From positions 1-39,347 of the forward strand of contig JADFJG010000021.1 in assembly GCA_022566265.1 (NCBI GenBank): 39,347 bases of DNA, read 5' to 3'. How positions within the stretch are numbered: position 1 is the stretch's first letter; the number at the start of each line of letters is the position of its first letter. Below, piece by piece: positions 15,292 to 23,664 of the stretch. The notes under the pieces were generated by a model, which was given only the letters and a program-made list of their open reading frames with translations, made no database searches and had not been told where the DNA came from. A program made the translations under genes and the position numbers. This DNA comes from Pseudomonadota bacterium (lineage in GTDB: Bacteria; Pseudomonadota; Alphaproteobacteria; SMXQ01).

Positions 15292-15810
15292 TCACTCGGC
15301 GAAAACGCCCCGGTAAAGCTCGTATTTCAGCAGAAACTCGAACATCACCCAGACGAACACGGTGGTGCTGACGGCCCCGTAGGCGCACTTCTTGACGCTT
15401 TTTTTGCCCTGGAAATACATCGAGGAGAAGACATAGGCCGGCACCATCACCATGAAACCGACGATATAGATGCCGATGACCAGTCCCACCATCCAGGCCA
15501 TGGCGATGAGTTGGCGCGAAAGCTTGGGCGTGAATTTCGCTACCTTCCCGGTCTCCCCGGCCGCCGTTCCCGAAAACACGGTATTGATGATCCTGCCGAG
15601 CGCCGTGTCGGTCAGGCCGATCAGATCGAGGGTGCAGAGGATCAGGCCGGTATAGCCGACCATCAGGGGAAAGAGCCGCACATTGGGCGCGTAGTCGTAG
15701 CTCAGATAGATGAAGAAGACCGTCAGGGCGAAAAGGCCGAGGGCGAAATAGAGCGCGCCCCGTTTCTCCGGCGCCCCGATATTCATACCGCTATTCATGC
15801 CGTTATTCAT
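15292..15810 (-). CDS. tctB: Tripartite tricarboxylate transporter small membrane subunit (TctB)
   Basis: 172 residues from the ATG at 15810, which overlaps the tctA stop as ATGA and has AAGGGAGGG upstream. Four hydrophobic segments fit the TctB topology: GALYFALGLFALTVFFIYLS, VGYTGLILCTLDLIGL, LIAMAWMVGLVIGIYIVGFM and the C-terminal VSTTVFVWVMFEFLL. The small subunit pairs with TctA in the inner membrane. The N-terminus MNNGMNSGMNIG contains repeated short MN units. Confidence 0.88.
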   Translation of the reverse strand: MNNGMNSGMNIGAPEKRGALYFALGLFALTVFFIYLSYDYAPNVRLFPLMVGYTGLILCTLDLIGLTDTALGRIINTVFSGTAAGETGKVAKFTPKLSRQLIAMAWMVGLVIGIYIVGFMVMVPAYVFSSMYFQGKKSVKKCAYGAVSTTVFVWVMFEFLLKYELYRGVFAE

Positions 15811-17312
15811 ACCGGGCCCTCCCTTCTTTCTTTTCTCCTCTGCGCCCACAGCCGGAAAGAAGGGAGGGCGAGGGCGGCGGCGATCAGCACCAACAGGATG
15901 ATGGAGATGTTCCGGGTGATGAAGATCGACCAGTTGTCGTCGGAAATCAGCATCGTCTGGTGGAAGCTCCGCTCGGTGATCTCGCCGAGCACCAGGGCGA
16001 TGGTGAAAGTGACGCGGGGATAGTCGAAGCGGATCATCAAATAGCCGACGATGCCGAAGACCAGGGCGACGTAGACATCGCCGATCTCGGTCTGCAGCGC
16101 GTAAGCGCCGACCAGGGCGACGATGGTGACCGTCGGCACCAGGACATGGACGTCGATCATGGTCAGGAGCGCCAGGCTGCGGGCGAGGGCAAGGACGATC
16201 AGGGTGGCGAGAACGCAGGAGATCGTCAGCGTCAGGACCAGGGTGAAGATGACGTCCTCATGCTCGAACAGGATGGTCGGGCCGGGATCGAGGCCGTGGA
16301 GGATCAGCACGCCGAGGAAAACCGCGGTCTCGGCGCTGCCCGGTATGCCGAAGGCCAGCGTCGGGATCAGAGAGCCGCCGTCCTTGGCGTTATTGGCCGA
16401 TTCCGGGGCGATGACGCCGAGGATGTTGCCCTTGCCGTAGGTCTCCGGGTCCTTCGCCATCTGCACCTGGGTGGAATAGGAAAGGAACGCCGCCACGGTG
16501 CCGCCGACGCCGGGCACGGCGCCGATGAAGGTGCCGATGGCGGAGCCGCGCAACATGGTGGGGTAGTTCTTGAACACCGCCTTGACGCCATCGAAGACCT
16601 TCTGGATCTTCACGATCTCCGGGTTCTCGGCGACGGTGCCGCCCTTGACCGACAGATTGATCATCTCGGCGATGGCGAACAGGCCGATGAGCGCCGGCAC
16701 CAGCTTGACGCCGTCCCACAGGAAGTCGATGCCGAAATCGTAGCGGACCTCGCCGCTGACCCCGTCATAGCCGACGAAGCCGGCGATCAGGCCGACGCAG
16801 GCGGTGATCAGGCCCTGCAGCAGCCGCCCGCCGGTCGACACCGCGATGGCGCAAAGGCCGAACACCGCAAGCAGGAAAAACTCCGCCGGCGCGAACAGAA
16901 GCACGATCTCCTTGGCGATGGGGATGACGGCGACCAGGGTGAAGACGCCGATCAATCCGCCGAGCGCCGAGGCCGTCGCCGCGGCGCCGAGCGCCAGGCC
17001 CGCCTTGCCCTGTTGCGCCAGGGGATAACCGTCGAACGTGGTCGCCGCGTTGGGCGCGGTCCCCGGCGTGTTCAGGAGGATGGCGCTGACCGAGCCGCCG
17101 GTCGAGGTCGCCGCCATGACGCCGCCCATCAGGGTGATCGCCTCGAACTCCTTCATGCCGAAGGTCAAGGGGATCAGCAGCGCGATCGCCGTGGTGCCGC
17201 CGAGGCCGGGGATGGCGCCGAAAACGAGCCCGATGCAGGTCCCCATCACCAGGAAGCCCAGCGAATTGATGGTCAACAGATTGTCGAGCGCCAAGAGGAG
17301 CGAATCGAACAT
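15807..17312 (-). CDS. tctA: Tripartite tricarboxylate transporter large membrane subunit (TctA)
   Basis: 501 residues from the ATG at 17312 (MFDSLLLALDNLL); a start at 17342 would add ten residues without family support. The hallmark glycine-rich stretch LVFGAIPGLGGTTAIALLIPLTFGM, the GGSVSAILLNTPGTAPNAATTFDGYPLA segment and the second copy GAVPGVGGTVAAFLSY are all visible. There are about twelve hydrophobic segments. TctA is the ion-coupled permease of the system. The gene order tctA-tctB-tctC and the ATGA overlap with tctB mark an operon. It is divergent from the TPP-enzyme gene. Confidence 0.93.
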   Translation of the reverse strand: MFDSLLLALDNLLTINSLGFLVMGTCIGLVFGAIPGLGGTTAIALLIPLTFGMKEFEAITLMGGVMAATSTGGSVSAILLNTPGTAPNAATTFDGYPLAQQGKAGLALGAAATASALGGLIGVFTLVAVIPIAKEIVLLFAPAEFFLLAVFGLCAIAVSTGGRLLQGLITACVGLIAGFVGYDGVSGEVRYDFGIDFLWDGVKLVPALIGLFAIAEMINLSVKGGTVAENPEIVKIQKVFDGVKAVFKNYPTMLRGSAIGTFIGAVPGVGGTVAAFLSYSTQVQMAKDPETYGKGNILGVIAPESANNAKDGGSLIPTLAFGIPGSAETAVFLGVLILHGLDPGPTILFEHEDVIFTLVLTLTISCVLATLIVLALARSLALLTMIDVHVLVPTVTIVALVGAYALQTEIGDVYVALVFGIVGYLMIRFDYPRVTFTIALVLGEITERSFHQTMLISDDNWSIFITRNISIILLVLIAAALALPSFRLWAQRRKERREGPV

Positions 17313-17672
17313 GAAGCTAACCCCGCCTGATAACCGGGCCATCGGTCCGATGTGGCTTGCCCTGCCCCATCGCCCATGGCCCGCGGCGCCGGTTTGCCGG
17401 CGCGCTCGATTTTTACCAGCATTGACCCGTGGGGTCCATATCCGCGGCCTGGGCGCGCACCGGCGGCGATTGACGGCGCGGCGAGTTCAATGATACCTAA
17501 GATACGGAATTTCCGGCATTCTTGCCGGCCGCCCGCCGGAAGCGGGAGGGCGGAAGGGAGCGAACCAGCGGTACGGCCGGCGGCGCCGGCGAAGCGCGCC
17601 GGCCGGTCGCGTGACAAGCACATGACAAACGCCGCGCCGGCGTGAGCGTGGCCGAACAGGGGGAGCCGCGAG
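17313..17672. other. Divergent control region between tctA and the TPP-enzyme gene
   Basis: These 360 bases hold no gene I can support. They contain GC-rich inverted segments around 17525-17620. A lower-GC patch at about 17486-17515 holds the imperfect repeats GATACC and GATACG and the GGAATTTCC palindrome; it is the best place to look for an operator or promoter. GGGGGAG at 17659-17665 is the probable ribosome site of the plus-strand gene. Confidence 0.4.
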
Positions 17673-19505
17673 ATGAACGAAACCAACCCCAATACCGTTG
17701 AACCCGCCGCCGGCGGCGCCGAAATCGAGGCCCCGGTCAAGCTCGAGGTGCGCCGCAACGCCGCCGAATACGGCTCCGACGCGGTGGTCGATCTGTTGCA
17801 TTCGCTGGGCTTCAGATACGCCTTCCTCAATCCCGGCTCGAGTTTCCGGGGGCTGCACGATTCCTTCGTCAACTACGGCGGCAACCGGGCCCCCCAGGTG
17901 ATCCTGTGCGCCCACGAGGATGCCGCCGTCTCCATGGCCCAGGCCTATGCCAACGCGACGGGCAGGGCGTCGCTGGCGGCGCTCCATGACATGGTCGGGC
18001 TGATGCACGGCGCCATGAGCATCTACAACGCTTATTGCGGCCGCTCTCCGGTGGTCGTGCTGGGCGGCAGCGGACCCGCCAATCCCGCCCTCAGGCGCGC
18101 CATCGACTATCTCCATTCGGCCAATACCCAGGGCGAGCTGGTGCGGCCCTTCGTCAAATGGGACGACGAGCCGGTCACCGCCGAGGGCGTCATCGAGTCC
18201 ATCACCCGCGCCCACAAGATCGCCACCACCGGGCCCAAGGGACCGGTCTATGTCGCCATCGACGCCGGCATCCAGGAACAGAAGATCGAAGCGCCGATCG
18301 AGTTACCCGACGTCTCGCGCTCCTGTTACCAGGCGCCGCCGGCGCCGGCGGCGAACGGGGACGCCGTCGAACGGGCGGTCGATCTCCTGCTCGGCGCGTC
18401 TTTCCCGCTGGTGATCGGCGGCCGGATCGGGCTCGACCCGGACGCCGGCGGACCGCTCAAGGAACTCGTCGAACTCCTCGGCGCCGCCTACCAGGACGTG
18501 CGCAACTACGTTTGTTTCCCGACGGCGCACGCCCAGAACCTTACCGGCGAAAAGGACCTCTTCCGTCAGGCCGACGTCGTCCTTGCCGTCGATGTCGAGG
18601 ACGTCACCGCCGAGATCGGCGGCTATGCCACCAGGGACCGCAACGTCAAGGGCGAGGGCATAGGCGAGGTCAAGGTCATCGATCTGTCGCAGAACGAATA
18701 TTTCATCCCCACCTGGGCGCGTATCGGCGGCTCGCTGGCGCCGACGGCGGAGCAGCTTCTGGCCGACCCGGTGGAGGGGTTGAAACAACTCATTACCCGG
18801 CTCAAGGCGCGCATTGGCGATGATCCGGCGCTCGCCGGGAAAGGCGCCGAAAGGGCGGCCGCCTTCGGCGAACGCAAGCAGGCGCTCATGGCCAGGCAGA
18901 AGAAGGACGTCGAGGAGGCCTGGGACGATGTGCCTATCTCGTCCGCCCGCCTCATCGGCGAGGTCTGGCGGGCGGTCAAGGACCGGCCCTGGCTGCTGAC
19001 CTTGCGCAACGCCAGGAGCTGGCGCCATGGCGTCTGGCAATTCACCGGCCCCGGCCAATATCTCGGCCATTCCGGCGGCGGCGGCGTCGGCCACGGGCCG
19101 GGCGCCATCGTCGGCGGCGCCTTCGCCGCGCGCGACCGCGGCCAGTTCGCGGTCGGCATCATCGGCGACGGCGATTTCATGATGACCTCGGGCGCGCTTT
19201 GGACCGCCGCCCATTACCGGGTGCCGGGTCTCGTCGTCATCTTCAACAACGCGTCCTGGTACAATGACGAGGCCCACCAGGTCGAGATCGCCAGCCAACG
19301 CAACCGGCCGCCGGAGAACGCCTGGATCGGCACGACGACGATTGACCCGAAGGTGGACCTGGCGGGTCTCGCGCGGTCCTACGGTTGCTGGGCCGAAGGT
19401 CCCGTGACCGAGCCGGACGAACTGGCGCCGGCGCTTGGGCGCGCCGTCGCCGAGGTCGATGCCGGAAGGTTCGCGGTCATCGACGTGCACACCCAACGCA
19501 AATAG
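17673..19505 (+). CDS. Thiamine-pyrophosphate-dependent enzyme, acetolactate-synthase-like
   Basis: 610 residues with three TPP-enzyme domains. The N-terminal pyrimidine-binding domain has NPGSSFRGLHD and the cofactor-activating glutamate in CAHEDAAVSMAQAYA (Glu82). The middle domain spans about 225-370. The C-terminal pyrophosphate-binding domain has GDGDFMMTSGALWTAAHYRVP (about 496) ending in NN, the metal/TPP motif. The family includes acetolactate synthase, benzoylformate decarboxylase and related 2-keto acid enzymes; I cannot choose among them. No small regulatory subunit follows, which favours a catabolic enzyme. Divergence from tctABC suggests that it processes the imported acid. Confidence 0.85.
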   Translation: MNETNPNTVEPAAGGAEIEAPVKLEVRRNAAEYGSDAVVDLLHSLGFRYAFLNPGSSFRGLHDSFVNYGGNRAPQVILCAHEDAAVSMAQAYANATGRASLAALHDMVGLMHGAMSIYNAYCGRSPVVVLGGSGPANPALRRAIDYLHSANTQGELVRPFVKWDDEPVTAEGVIESITRAHKIATTGPKGPVYVAIDAGIQEQKIEAPIELPDVSRSCYQAPPAPAANGDAVERAVDLLLGASFPLVIGGRIGLDPDAGGPLKELVELLGAAYQDVRNYVCFPTAHAQNLTGEKDLFRQADVVLAVDVEDVTAEIGGYATRDRNVKGEGIGEVKVIDLSQNEYFIPTWARIGGSLAPTAEQLLADPVEGLKQLITRLKARIGDDPALAGKGAERAAAFGERKQALMARQKKDVEEAWDDVPISSARLIGEVWRAVKDRPWLLTLRNARSWRHGVWQFTGPGQYLGHSGGGGVGHGPGAIVGGAFAARDRGQFAVGIIGDGDFMMTSGALWTAAHYRVPGLVVIFNNASWYNDEAHQVEIASQRNRPPENAWIGTTTIDPKVDLAGLARSYGCWAEGPVTEPDELAPALGRAVAEVDAGRFAVIDVHTQRK

Positions 19506-19508
19506 CCC

Positions 19509-19770
19509 AAAGGGGTCAAGTCTTGACAATTATCATTTTGTTTCAAAGGGGTCAAGTCTTGACAATTATCATTTTTGTTTGCGGCTGGGATGCTTGCCGT
19601 TGGCTCAAGCCAAAACCACCGGCGCATCGCTCGCCGCAAGCCAGCCTTTGAACCGGCCTCACAACCGGCGGTACCGTGGAATTTCCGCCCGCCGCCGAGT
19701 CAGTGCCACGAGGGCATGGGAAGGGAGGGTCGGTCGAATAAAATGATAATTGTCAAGACTTGACCCCTTT
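19509..19770. repeat. RAYT-associated repeat cluster: two direct and one inverted 31-bp copy
   Basis: Copies of a 31-bp sequence containing GGGGTCAAGTCTTGACAATT lie at 19509-19539 and 19545-19575 (plus orientation) and 19740-19770 (inverted). The same sequence bounds the transposase element at 32959-34010. The inner 164 bases (19576-19739) hold no recognisable gene, so this looks like a non-autonomous derivative of that element. The first copy begins 3 bases after the stop of the TPP-enzyme gene. Each copy contains the near-palindrome GTCAAGTCTTGAC. Confidence 0.85.
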
Positions 19771-19805
19771 CCGCAGGTCGCGACCCCTTCCATTCATTCG
19801 ACCGG

Positions 19806-19835
19806 TTGGAAAACCCGTCCGGCGCGCACTATATT
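19806..19835 (+). promoter_or_regulatory. Candidate argC promoter
   Basis: TTGGAA (19806-19811) and TATATT (19830-19835) are spaced by 18 bases, 44 bases before the argC ATG. This is a good match to the housekeeping promoter pattern, just past the inverted repeat copy. Confidence 0.45.
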
Positions 19836-19879
19836 GTGGGACCGGGTGAGGGACGTCGGATCAGACATCGGAGCCGGAC

Positions 19880-20845
19880 ATGACGGCGCGTGTATTCATC
19901 GATGGCGAGGTGGGAACGACCGGGCTGCAGATCAGCGCCCGCCTCGAGGGCCGGGATGACGTCGAACTCCTGCACCTCGCCGACGAGGAGCGCAAGGACC
20001 CGGCCAAGCGCGCGGATCTGCTGAACGCCGCCGATCTGGTCATCCTCTGCCTGCCCGACGACGCCGCGATCGAGGCCTTACGTTTGATCGATAACCCGGC
20101 GGTCAAGGTGATCGACGCGAGCACGGCGCACCGGACCGATCCCGATTGGGTCTACGGCATGGCGGAGTATGCCCCCGAGCAGCCCGGCCTGATCGCCGAA
20201 GCCAGCCGGGTGACGAACCCCGGCTGTTATGCCATCGGCGCCATCGCCCTGATCCGCCCGTTGGTGTCCCGCGGCGTGCTGCCGGCCGATTCCCCGGTCA
20301 CCATCAATGCCATATCGGGTTACAGCGGCGGCGGCAGGAAGCTGATCGAGGCCTATGAGGACCCCGAATCATCCGGTTATGTCGACAGCACCTATCGCGC
20401 CTACGCGCTTTCGCTCGAGCACAAGCACACCGAAGAGATGCGGGTGCATGGTCTGTTGGCGAAGCGGCCCCTGTTCGTGCCAAGCGTCGGGCGTTTCCGC
20501 CAGGGCATGATGGTCCAGGTGCCGTTGCAGCTTTGGGCGCTGCCCGGATCGCCAAGCGCCGGCGATCTCCACGAGGTGTTGGCCGATTATTATGACGGCC
20601 AGAGTTTCATCACCGTCGCCGGTCTCGCGGCAACGGCGGCGATCGAGCACCTCGACGCGGAAGCGCTTAACGGCACCAACGAGTTGCGCCTTCACGTCTT
20701 CGGGAACGACACCCACGAACAGGCGGTGCTGGTGGCGGTGCTGGACAATCTCGGCAAGGGCGCGTCCGGCTCGGCGGTGCAGAACATGAACCTGATGCTC
20801 GATCTGGCGCCCCAAGCCGGGCTCGAGACCCGCCTCGTCGCCTGA
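19880..20845 (+). CDS. argC: N-acetyl-gamma-glutamyl-phosphate reductase, short type (ArgC)
   Basis: 321 residues, the shorter ArgC class. It reduces N-acetylglutamyl phosphate to the semialdehyde in arginine synthesis using NADPH. The nucleotide-binding start is FIDGEVGTTGLQISARL, the catalytic Cys116 is in TNPGCYAIGAIALIRPL, and AISGYSGGGRKLIEAYED is the substrate region. A late HxxE/K segment, EHKHTEEM, is also typical. It stands alone, with no other arg genes in the window. Confidence 0.94.
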   Translation: MTARVFIDGEVGTTGLQISARLEGRDDVELLHLADEERKDPAKRADLLNAADLVILCLPDDAAIEALRLIDNPAVKVIDASTAHRTDPDWVYGMAEYAPEQPGLIAEASRVTNPGCYAIGAIALIRPLVSRGVLPADSPVTINAISGYSGGGRKLIEAYEDPESSGYVDSTYRAYALSLEHKHTEEMRVHGLLAKRPLFVPSVGRFRQGMMVQVPLQLWALPGSPSAGDLHEVLADYYDGQSFITVAGLAATAAIEHLDAEALNGTNELRLHVFGNDTHEQAVLVAVLDNLGKGASGSAVQNMNLMLDLAPQAGLETRLVA

Positions 20846-20886
20846 TCCTCTGGCCCGCTCCCCTCAACATGGCCGCCCATGGCGTC

Positions 20887-20927
20887 GAAGGCCTTGACCG
20901 TAGCCCAGGCTACGCTCCCGGGCCTTC
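20887..20927. terminator. Nested hairpin after argC
   Basis: CGTAGCC/GGCTACG (20899-20905/20908-20914) lies inside an outer GAAGGCC/GGCCTTC pair (20887-20893/20921-20927). It falls between the convergent argC and DoxX genes (gap 20846-20988). There is no T-run, so it may be a dispersed repeat acting as a terminator. Confidence 0.45.
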
Positions 20928-20988
20928 TCCTGGTGGACCGGGAACCGCCCGACGCGATGACGCGCCTGTCCATGGTGAGAAATCCGGG

Positions 20989-21459
20989 CTAGAACTCGCG
21001 GCCGATTTTCCGGTCCACCGACAGCGCGCCGCCGCCACAAAAGACGATGGCGAGGGCGACGACGCCCCACAGCAACGGATATTCGTAACCGCCGTTGAAC
21101 CAGAAGAAGCCGTTCTTGAGGTGTACTTGGAAGACGGCGACGGCCATGATGACGACGACGCCGATCGCCGCCGGGCGCGTCAGCAAGCCGATGGCAATGA
21201 GGAGGCCGCCGAAGAACTCGGTCACGCCGACGACATAGGCGAGCGGCAGGGCCGGCTCCAGCCCCAGTCTGGCGAAGCCCGCCGCCGTGCCTTCGATGCC
21301 GCGCCCGCCGAACCAGCCGAACAGCTTCCCGGCCCCATGGGGCATCAATACGAGGCCGGTGATGAAGCGGATGAGGGGATAGCCGAGGCCCGAGACGGCG
21401 TCATGGAAGCCGCCGAGCGCCGGGATGAACAATCTGGTCGATGAGCCTTGTTCGTTCAT
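20989..21459 (-). CDS. DoxX-family membrane protein
   Basis: 156 residues with four hydrophobic segments: PLIRFITGLVLMPHGAGKLF, LPLAYVVGVTEFFGGLLIAIG, RPAAIGVVVIMAVAVFQVHL and YPLLWGVVALAIVFCGGGALS. The sequence pattern MPHGAGKLFGWFGG, GVTEFFGGLLIAIGLLTR and NGFFWFNGGYEYPL is diagnostic of DoxX. The family is linked to quinone or thiol redox reactions and oxidative stress, but this member's role is not known. It is 57 bases downstream of the last gene of the moxR cluster and could be co-transcribed. Confidence 0.9.
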   Translation of the reverse strand: MNEQGSSTRLFIPALGGFHDAVSGLGYPLIRFITGLVLMPHGAGKLFGWFGGRGIEGTAAGFARLGLEPALPLAYVVGVTEFFGGLLIAIGLLTRPAAIGVVVIMAVAVFQVHLKNGFFWFNGGYEYPLLWGVVALAIVFCGGGALSVDRKIGREF

Positions 21460-21516
21460 GACGACGCCTCCCCGATAGTGAACTTGTGATGTCTTCGTAA
21501 GCGCCTTTCTTCCCGC

Positions 21517-23664
21517 CTATTCCCCTTCGCGGCGCCAGGCGATCATCAGCCCGCCGAGACCCAAAAGCAGCACCAGGATGGCCGGCAGCAGGGAGATCTC
21601 GCGCACCCCCTTGACGATATAGTCGCGATTGGCCTTGAGCCCGATCCAGCCGCGCCCCGAGAAGTCGCGGCCGGGCCGGACGCGGCGGACCTCGGGTAGC
21701 GCGCCGTCGGCGATCCACGCCAGCTTGCCGCCCCTGGCCCTGACCAGCGGCGCCAGACGCGACGCCGAGGCGCGCACATCGGCGAACTCCAGGGGATTGA
21801 GCGTCCCGGCGATGGCGTAGACCGCCCGCTTGCCGCCGCGGTCGCTTATCCGGTAAAGGCCCAGCGCATTGATGGCGACGGTGCCGATGGCGCGACCGTC
21901 GGCCTGCTCGGTCAGCCTGACGGTCTGTTCCTCGCCCGAGGGGGACCGCACCGTCACCGGCGTCCCGTCCGGCTCGAGGCTGCGCCGGGTGATGGTCAGG
22001 CGGTTCTCGCGCACCGACGCCCTGAGGTCGTTCTCCTCCAGCTCCGGTTCCTTCATCAGCCAGTGGGCGAGGCGGCGCAGGAGCTCGGCCTGCGGGCCAC
22101 CGCCCTCGTAACCGCGCGCCCACAGCCAGATATGATCGGTCAGCAATTGGGCGATGCGGCCCTCGCCGGCGCGGTCGAGGATCAGGACCGGGCGGTTGCC
22201 GGGGCCCTCCATCAACACCATGCCGCGCCTGGCGTCGGCCTCGATCAGCCGGAACCAACGGCCCCATTGCTTGGCGCCCTCGCCCGGCGCCGCCTGGGAA
22301 CCGGCGAGATTCGACACCACCGGATGACGCCGCCCGAGTTTCGTCACCTTGACGCGATAACCCTTCTCGATGACCTTGCCGGTGGGGGCGCCGGGCAGGA
22401 TCTCGCCCAAAGGCGTGCGGAACAGCCCGAGAGCCGTGGCGAAGGCGGGGCCGCCGGATTCAAGCACGGCGCCGCCCCGGCGCACATAGTTGACGATGTT
22501 CTCGATATAGACGCTCGGCAACACGCCGCGGCGGTGGTAGCGGTCGAAGATGATGAGGTCGAAGTCGTCGAGCTTCTCCTCGAACAACTCGCGGGTGGGA
22601 AAGGCGATCAGCGACAACTCGCGCACCGGCGTGCCGTCCTGCTTCTCGGGCGGGCGCAGGATGGTGAAGTGCACCAGGTCCATCGATGGATCGGCCTTCA
22701 AGAGGTTGCGCCAGACCCGCTCTCCGGCATGGGGCACGCCGGAAACCAGAAGCACGCGGAGCCGGTCGCGGACGCCGTTGACGACCACCGCGGCGCGGTT
22801 GTTCGCCAGCGTCAGCTCGCCCTCGACGGGGGCGATCTCGAGCTCGAAGATATTGGGTCCGCCGTGTTCGATCTCGATCTCGAAGGTGTGCTTGCGGCCT
22901 ACCGGAAGGTCCATGCTTTGCTTCGGCCCGCCGTCGCGGCTGACGAAGAGGCGGGCGGTCGGGCGCGCCGCCGTCGCCGGCATGTCCTCGATGCGGACGA
23001 CCATCTGGATGCGGTTGCCGACGATGCCGTATCCCGGCGCCTGCTCGATCACCAGGCGGCGGTCCCGGGCGTTGCGCGTGCCGCTCAGCAGCACATGGAG
23101 GGGCCCGTCGAAAGAGAGCTTGTCGGCGCTCTCGGGCGCGTCGTGAACCTGGCCGTCGGTGATCATGATGACACCGGCGAGCCGCTGCGGCGGCACGTCG
23201 GCCAACACCCGGCCGAGCGCCGAAAACAGCCGCGTCCCCTCTTCCGGCGCGCGGGCCTCGGCGCTTTCACCGCCACTGGCACTGGCACTGGCACCGGCAC
23301 CGGCCTCGGCCCGGCCACCGACGCGAACGACGCGCACTTCGATGTCATCGAACCGGGCCAGTGTCTTGCGCAGATGGTCAAGCGCCGCCTTGGCGTGTTC
23401 CCGGCGCGGACCCACCGTCTGGCTCGGCGAGTCATCGACGACGATGACGGCGATATCGGAAAGCGGTTCGCGTTCCTCCTGCTTGAGGGAGGGGTTCAAC
23501 AGCGCCAGCACCAATATGCCCAGCGCCAGTGCGCGCCAGACGACGCCGCGCGCCCGCTTGAACAACGCCAAGCCGACGATAATCAGCGCCATCGCGCCGA
23601 TCGCGGCGATCACCGGCCACGGGATCAGCGGCGCCAATACGATGGAGGTGATGCCGCCGGTCAT
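21517..23664 (-). CDS. Membrane protein with VWA-like and glutamine-amidotransferase-like domains (MoxR cluster)
   Basis: 715 residues. Two N-terminal membrane helices (about 5-60, APLIPWPVIAAIGAMALIIVGLALF and a following one) precede a VWA-like domain. Its metal site appears as VVDDSPSQ, with MITDGQVHD later. A middle region (about 375-480) with FDLIIFDRYHRRGVLPSVYIENIVNYVRRGG resembles the class I glutamine-amidotransferase-like fold without a catalytic cysteine. One helix ends the protein (LLPAILVLLLGLGGLMIAW). The start overlaps the preceding gene as ATGA. A role in an envelope assembly complex with MoxR and DUF58 is inferred from the cluster only. Confidence 0.75.
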   Translation of the reverse strand: MTGGITSIVLAPLIPWPVIAAIGAMALIIVGLALFKRARGVVWRALALGILVLALLNPSLKQEEREPLSDIAVIVVDDSPSQTVGPRREHAKAALDHLRKTLARFDDIEVRVVRVGGRAEAGAGASASASGGESAEARAPEEGTRLFSALGRVLADVPPQRLAGVIMITDGQVHDAPESADKLSFDGPLHVLLSGTRNARDRRLVIEQAPGYGIVGNRIQMVVRIEDMPATAARPTARLFVSRDGGPKQSMDLPVGRKHTFEIEIEHGGPNIFELEIAPVEGELTLANNRAAVVVNGVRDRLRVLLVSGVPHAGERVWRNLLKADPSMDLVHFTILRPPEKQDGTPVRELSLIAFPTRELFEEKLDDFDLIIFDRYHRRGVLPSVYIENIVNYVRRGGAVLESGGPAFATALGLFRTPLGEILPGAPTGKVIEKGYRVKVTKLGRRHPVVSNLAGSQAAPGEGAKQWGRWFRLIEADARRGMVLMEGPGNRPVLILDRAGEGRIAQLLTDHIWLWARGYEGGGPQAELLRRLAHWLMKEPELEENDLRASVRENRLTITRRSLEPDGTPVTVRSPSGEEQTVRLTEQADGRAIGTVAINALGLYRISDRGGKRAVYAIAGTLNPLEFADVRASASRLAPLVRARGGKLAWIADGALPEVRRVRPGRDFSGRGWIGLKANRDYIVKGVREISLLPAILVLLLGLGGLMIAWRREGE

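Noticed and set aside
15960-17330. Plus-strand open frame opposite tctA
   Set aside because: Composition is dominated by Asp, Gly and Arg with no motif; tctA on the other strand is certain.
19509-19575. Possible CRISPR array (two near-identical 31-bp repeats at 36-bp spacing)
   Set aside because: Only two direct units with a 5-base gap, plus an inverted copy, and the same sequence bounds a transposase; no cas genes.
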